DNA from: Pseudomonadaceae bacterium UBA5811
GTDB lineage: Bacteria > Pseudomonadota > Gammaproteobacteria > Pseudomonadales > Pseudomonadaceae
Direction: 5' to 3'
NCBI GenBank assembly: GCA_002417905.1
Contig: DIDB01000225.1
Coordinates: 1 to 13,819, forward strand
DNA length: 13,819 nucleotides
Below the pieces are notes generated by a model that saw only the letters and a list, made by a program, of their open reading frames with translations, was not told the origin of the DNA and searched no databases. Shown here piece by piece: positions 6,925 to 13,819 of this stretch. A program made the translations under genes and the position numbers. The first letter of the stretch is position 1; every line of letters begins with the position of its first letter.

Positions 6925-7974
6925 ATGCTCACCCTCTATCACCCAAGCCGCCCGACGGCCAGCGCCACGACCTTGAACAGATCCCCCGCTACTCACCGCT
7001 TTCTCCTGGAGCCTTTCGAGGCCCCGCGTTTCCTCAACCTCTGCGGCCACCTTGATGAACACCTGCGACTGATCGAGCAGCGGCTGGCCATCGAAATCCG
7101 CAACCGGGGCAACCAGTTCGAACTGATCGGCCCGGAGCCTGCCATCCACTCGGCCGAAGCCCTGCTGCGCCGCCTGTACCGGGAAACCCGCAGCAGCGAA
7201 CTGACACCCGAACTGGTGCATCTGTTCCTGCAGGAATCCGGCATGGAGGCGCTGGCACAGCCAGCCCAGGCCACCCCTGAAATCAGCCTGCGCTCCCGCA
7301 AGGGCCAGATCCGGCCACGGGGTGCCAACCAGCAGCACTATGTGCAGGCCATCCTGGATAACGACATCAACTTCGGCATTGGCCCGGCCGGGACCGGAAA
7401 GACCTACCTGGCAGTGGCCTGCGCGGTGGATGCACTGGAGCGTGAACAGGTCCGGCGCATCCTGCTGGTGCGCCCGGCCGTAGAGGCCGGTGAAAAGCTG
7501 GGCTTTCTGCCCGGTGATCTGGCCCAGAAAATCGACCCCTACCTGCGCCCGCTATACGATGCCCTGTATGAAATGCTCGGCTTTGAGCATGTAGCCCGGC
7601 TGATCGAGAAACAGGTGATTGAAATCGCCCCGCTGGCCTATATGCGCGGCCGTACCCTGAACAACAGCTTTATCATTCTCGACGAAAGCCAGAACACCAC
7701 CATGGAACAGATGAAAATGTTCCTGACCCGGATCGGTTTTGGCTCGACGGCAGTGATTACCGGCGATATCACCCAGGTTGACCTGCCCAAGGGAACCCGC
7801 TCCGGGCTGGCCCATGTGCTGGATGTCCTGAAAGACGTGCCGGGCATCTCCTTTACCCGCTTCCAGCCCAAAGACGTGGTGCGCCATCCGCTGGTGCAGC
7901 GGATCGTCGAAGCCTATGAAGCCTTTGAAAACCCGCCGGCCCCTCCGCAGGAACCCCGCCATGATCGAGCTTGA
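6925..7974 (+). CDS. ybeZ: PhoH-family ATPase YbeZ
   Basis: YbeZ is a cytoplasmic PhoH-type P-loop ATPase. It is encoded beside, and reported to work with, the YbeY endoribonuclease in ribosome and RNA metabolism. The product from 6925 is 349 residues. An N-terminal KH-like region (about 30-95, around [17 protein letters not shown]) precedes the PhoH domain, which has Walker A GPAGTGKT at residues 153-160 (Lys159), then [25 protein letters not shown], Walker B IILDESQN (Asp253, Glu254) and [10 protein letters not shown]. The start is uncertain. The ATG at 6925 has a GGGG a few bases upstream, but the first 16 residues are low in conserved character. A TTG at 6973 would give [17 protein letters not shown], closer to the Pseudomonas N-terminus I recall, though without a clear ribosome binding site. 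It overlaps ybeY by 14 nt. Confidence 0.95.
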   Translation: MLTLYHPSRPTASATTLNRSPATHRFLLEPFEAPRFLNLCGHLDEHLRLIEQRLAIEIRNRGNQFELIGPEPAIHSAEALLRRLYRETRSSELTPELVHLFLQESGMEALAQPAQATPEISLRSRKGQIRPRGANQQHYVQAILDNDINFGIGPAGTGKTYLAVACAVDALEREQVRRILLVRPAVEAGEKLGFLPGDLAQKIDPYLRPLYDALYEMLGFEHVARLIEKQVIEIAPLAYMRGRTLNNSFIILDESQNTTMEQMKMFLTRIGFGSTAVITGDITQVDLPKGTRSGLAHVLDVLKDVPGISFTRFQPKDVVRHPLVQRIVEAYEAFENPPAPPQEPRHDRA

Positions 7975-8431
7975 CCTGCAGCTGGCCAGCGAAGGGCCCG
8001 CTCCGGAGCGGGCCGGGTTCCTGCGCTGGTGCGAACAGGCCCTGGGCCAGCGCCCCGGAGATTCGGAGCTGACCATCCGTCTGGTGGATGAGGACGAGGG
8101 CCGCGCCCTGAACCACCGCTACCGCCACAGGGATTACCCGACCAACGTCCTGTCATTCCCGGCTGATATACCGGAAGGCCCCGATGGCGAACCCCTGCTG
8201 GATATTCCGCTGCTGGGGGATCTGGTGATCTGCGTCCCGGTGGTGATCCGGGAAGCCCTGGAACAGCACAAGCAGCCTGAAGCGCACTGGGCCCATCTGG
8301 TCATTCACGGCTGCCTGCACCTGCTGGGCCATGACCATCTGGACGATGATGAAGCCGAAGAAATGGAAAACCTGGAACGCCAGCTGCTGGCCGGACTGGG
8401 CTATTCCGACCCCTATGCCGGCGACGAATGA
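7961..8431 (+). CDS. ybeY: Endoribonuclease / rRNA maturation factor YbeY
   Basis: YbeY is a small zinc metalloprotein needed for 16S rRNA 3'-end maturation and ribosome quality control. The 156-residue product carries the metal-binding motif [11 protein letters not shown] with His116, His120 and His126. Upstream it has the conserved [28 protein letters not shown] stretch (here spanning about residues 46-73) and LLGDLVIC. Length is normal. I chose the ATG at 7961, inside the end of ybeZ, because AGGA at 7949-7952 lies 8 nt upstream and the product begins MIELDLQ; the longer frame from 7916 only adds a shadow of ybeZ. The 14-nt overlap with ybeZ suggests coupled translation. Confidence 0.96.
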   Translation: MIELDLQLASEGPAPERAGFLRWCEQALGQRPGDSELTIRLVDEDEGRALNHRYRHRDYPTNVLSFPADIPEGPDGEPLLDIPLLGDLVICVPVVIREALEQHKQPEAHWAHLVIHGCLHLLGHDHLDDDEAEEMENLERQLLAGLGYSDPYAGDE

Positions 8432-8465
8432 CCGGCCGATTACTGAGGACCAGCGAGTCAAGGAC

Positions 8466-9326
8466 ATGAGCGAAGATCGATCGACTGGCGGGCAAAGATC
8501 CTGGTTTGACAAAATCACCCAGGCATTTGCCCATGAACCCAAAAGTCGTGAGGAGCTGCTGGCGCTGCTGCGCGAAGCCAGCCGCAACGGCCTGCTGGAC
8601 AGCGATGCGCTGTCCATTGTGGAGGGAGCCATCCAGGTGGCCGACCTGCAGGCCAGGGACATCATGGTGCCCCGCTCCCAGCTGATCAGCCTGAAGGCGG
8701 ACATGACCCTGCAGGAGGCGCTACCCCTGATTGTCGAGGCTGCCCACTCGCGCTACCCGGTTATCGGTGACAGTGCCGACGAGGTGCTGGGCCTGCTGCT
8801 GGTCAAGGACCTGCTGCCACTGCTGGCCCGGGATGGCCAGCGCGACCTGACACTCCGCAGCCTGCTGCGCCCGGCAGCCTTTGTCCCGGAGTTCAAGCGG
8901 CTGAACGAGCTGCTGCGGGATTTCCGCGACAACCATAACCATATGGCCATCGTGGTCGATGAATACGGTGGTGTGGCCGGGCTGGTCACCATTGAAGACG
9001 TGCTGGAACAGATCGTCGGCGATATCGAGGATGAATACGATATCGATGATGACAGCTGGATCCGCCAGTTGCCCAATGGCGACTATCTGGTCAAGGGCTC
9101 AACCCCCATCGACCAGTTCAACGAGCTGTTTGACAGCCACTTTTCTCCGGAGCAGTCCGAAACGGTCGGCCAGCTGGTAACCCGGCTGTTTGGTCACCTG
9201 CCCCGGCGCAGCGAGAGCACCGAGATTGGCGATTTCCGCCTGCGGGTCCTCAATGCAGACAGCCGGCGGATTCACCTGCTGAGCCTGACCCGGCTGGATC
9301 CCCAGGACAGCCCGAAAAAAGCCTGA
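8466..9326 (+). CDS. corC: CBS-domain protein CorC/YbeX
   Basis: Cytoplasmic CorC/YbeX-type protein: two CBS domains and a C-terminal CorC_HlyC domain, without the N-terminal DUF21 membrane domain of larger relatives. It was first linked to Mg2+/Co2+ efflux with CorA; later work on YbeX points to ribosome metabolism, which fits this ybeZ-ybeY neighbourhood. The 286-residue product has CBS1 at about 65-125 (ARDIMVPRSQLISL through LLLVKDLLPLL) and CBS2 at about 130-190 (LLRPAAFVPEFKRL, HMAIVVDEYGGVAGLVTIED). The acidic VGDIEDEYDIDDD linker follows, then the C-terminal domain ending in SRRIHLL. The start MSEDRSTGGQ at 8466 matches Pseudomonas as I recall it. However, the purine-rich AAGGA is only 1 nt from the ATG, and the GAGGA at 8445-8449 is 16 nt away, so initiation looks weak. 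Confidence 0.95.
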   Translation: MSEDRSTGGQRSWFDKITQAFAHEPKSREELLALLREASRNGLLDSDALSIVEGAIQVADLQARDIMVPRSQLISLKADMTLQEALPLIVEAAHSRYPVIGDSADEVLGLLLVKDLLPLLARDGQRDLTLRSLLRPAAFVPEFKRLNELLRDFRDNHNHMAIVVDEYGGVAGLVTIEDVLEQIVGDIEDEYDIDDDSWIRQLPNGDYLVKGSTPIDQFNELFDSHFSPEQSETVGQLVTRLFGHLPRRSESTEIGDFRLRVLNADSRRIHLLSLTRLDPQDSPKKA

Positions 9327-9332
9327 ACCCCC

Positions 9333-9348
9333 GGGCGCCACGGCGCCC
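9333..9348 (+). repeat. GC-rich inverted repeat between corC and lnt
   Basis: GGGCGCC at 9333-9339 and GGCGCCC at 9342-9348 form a perfect 7-nt inverted repeat with 2 nt between the arms, 7 nt after the corC stop and 17 nt before the lnt start. With so short a loop the outer pairs would form. There is no T-tract. It may slow read-through into lnt or limit access to its weak ribosome binding site. Confidence 0.35.
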
Positions 9349-10862
9349 CCACCCCGGATCTGCCCATGAGCGTTTCCATGCACCGGATTTTCCGCCCCGG
9401 CTGGCCGGGAAACCTGCTGGCCCTGCTGGCCGGTACCCTGACCACGCCGGCGCTGGCCCCGTTTGACTGCTGGCCGCTGGCACTGCTCTCCCTGGCCCTG
9501 TACTACGCCAGCCTGCACGACCTGGCACCCCGCCAGGCCCTGCAGCGCGGCTGGTGCTTTGGCTTTGGCCTCTATGGCGCCGGCACCAGCTGGATCTACG
9601 TCAGCATCCAGCAGTTCGGCGGTGCACCCGCCTGGCTGGCTGCCTTGCTGATTCTGGCGTTTGTCGCTGCTGTCGCCCTGTTTTTTGCCCTGCCCGCCTG
9701 GCTGTGGGCCCGCTGGCTGCGCCTGGCGCAGGCACCCTGCAGCAATGCCCTGACGTTCGCCGCCCTGTGGACCGCCCAGGACGCCTTCCGCGGCTGGTTT
9801 CTGACCGGTTTTCCCTGGCTGTATCAGGGTTACAGCCAGCTGGAAGGCCCGCTGCGGGGTTATGCTCCGCTGGGGGGCGTCTGGCTGATCGGCTTTATTC
9901 TGGCCCTGAGCGCCGCCCTGCTGGCCAGCCTGCCCGGCCTTTGCCAGCGGGGCAGGCGGCCCGGAGTTGCCCTGGTGCTGCTGGCAGCCCCCTGGCTGGC
10001 GGCCCTGCCACTGAATGACCGCAGCTGGACCCAGCCGGCTGGCGAAACCCTTAAGGTCGTCGCCATCCAGGGCAATATCAGCCAGTCGCTGAAATGGGAT
10101 CCACAGCAGCAGCTGCGCCAGCTGGCCCTGTACCGGGACCTGAGTGTTGCCAGCCCGCAGGCTGACCTGCTGGTCTGGCCAGAGACTGCCATTCCCATGC
10201 TGAAAGACCAGGCAGCCCGGCTGGGCTTCCTGCCGCTGCTGGAACGCTTTGCCCGCAGCCGGCATACCGCTCTGGTAACCGGCCTGCCGCTCCGCCAGCC
10301 TGATGCTGCCGGCGAACTGCACTACTACAATGCACTGACCGTGCTGGGCGAAGGTCAGGGGGACTACCTCAAGCAGAAGCTGGTGCCCTTCGGAGAATAT
10401 GTACCCCTGCAGGACCTGCTGCGCGGCCTGATCGACTTCTTCAACCTGCCGATGTCCGACTTTGCCCGGGGGCCGGACGACCAGCCGCTGCCCGAAGCCC
10501 ATGGCTACCGGATCGCCCCCTATATCTGCTATGAAGTGGTCTACCCGGACTTCGCCGCCGCCATGGCGGCCCGCAGCCACCTGCTGCTGACCATCAGCAA
10601 TGATGCCTGGTTCGGCCATTCCATCGGTCCGCTACAGCATTTGCAGATGGCCCGGATGCGGGCCCTTGAGGCGGGCCGCTGGATGGTTCGCGCCACCAAT
10701 AATGGCGTCACCGCACTGATTGATCCCTTCGGACGGATTACCCGGCAGGCACCACGCTTCGAGGAAGCCGTCCTGAGCGGTGAGGTGCAGCCCATGCAGG
10801 GCCTGACCCCCTGGCTGCGCTGGGGCTCCTGGCCACTGGCACTGTGCTGTGCCGGCCTGCTG

Positions 10863-13819
<2,957 letters not shown>

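Noticed and set aside
9099..10619. A 506-codon minus-strand frame opposite corC and lnt.
   Set aside because: Glutamine- and glycine-rich antisense reading of Lnt, no signal or domain; Lnt has its full catalytic triad.

Overview
This is a GC-rich, tightly packed chromosomal segment from a gammaproteobacterium. Protein similarity recalled from memory (LeuS, YbeZ, CorC, Lnt and ThiE all read very close to Pseudomonas proteins) and the gene order point to Pseudomonadales or a near relative; the genus cannot be fixed from the window. I recall the Pseudomonas order thiD-thiE-hemL, a small repeat protein, miaB-ybeZ-ybeY-corC-lnt, then leuS, and this window keeps that backbone. It is a core housekeeping region. 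I found no tRNA or rRNA gene, CRISPR array, insertion sequence, phage gene or new defence-like system.

Layout. Positions 1-139 hold the N-terminus of an unrecognised minus-strand gene cut by the window edge. A divergent plus-strand gene follows for a family 8 glycoside hydrolase lipoprotein (228-1223). Next is a close-packed run of thiD and thiE (thiamin), a PIN-like nuclease gene overlapping thiE, and hemL (tetrapyrrole). hemL is followed by a strong hairpin. A secreted Sel1-repeat protein comes next with its own candidate promoter. miaB (tRNA ms2i6A modification) follows behind a consensus TATAAT. After that come ybeZ (PhoH-type ATPase), ybeY (rRNA-maturation endoribonuclease), corC/ybeX (CBS-domain protein) and lnt (apolipoprotein N-acyltransferase).

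On the minus strand, a zinc-ribbon gene and an ElyC/YdcF-like DUF218 gene form a two-gene unit. It converges on lnt, and the two 3' ends overlap by 39 nt. leuS diverges from this unit across a 217-nt gap, the longest stretch without a gene, and runs off the 3' end.

How the genes relate. The set covers cofactor supply (ThiD/ThiE, HemL), translation quality (MiaB, YbeZ/YbeY, LeuS) and envelope building (Lnt, ElyC-like, and perhaps the GH8 lipoprotein, which would itself be a substrate of the lipoprotein pathway that Lnt completes).

Most important caution: the last 51 bases (13769-13819) are not genome. They match Illumina Nextera adapter sequence: the Tn5 mosaic end, the adapter tail, an 8-nt index position and the start of the P5 reverse complement. 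leuS homology stops exactly where the adapter starts, so the leuS stop codon at 13787-13789 is artificial and the gene is a contig-end fragment.
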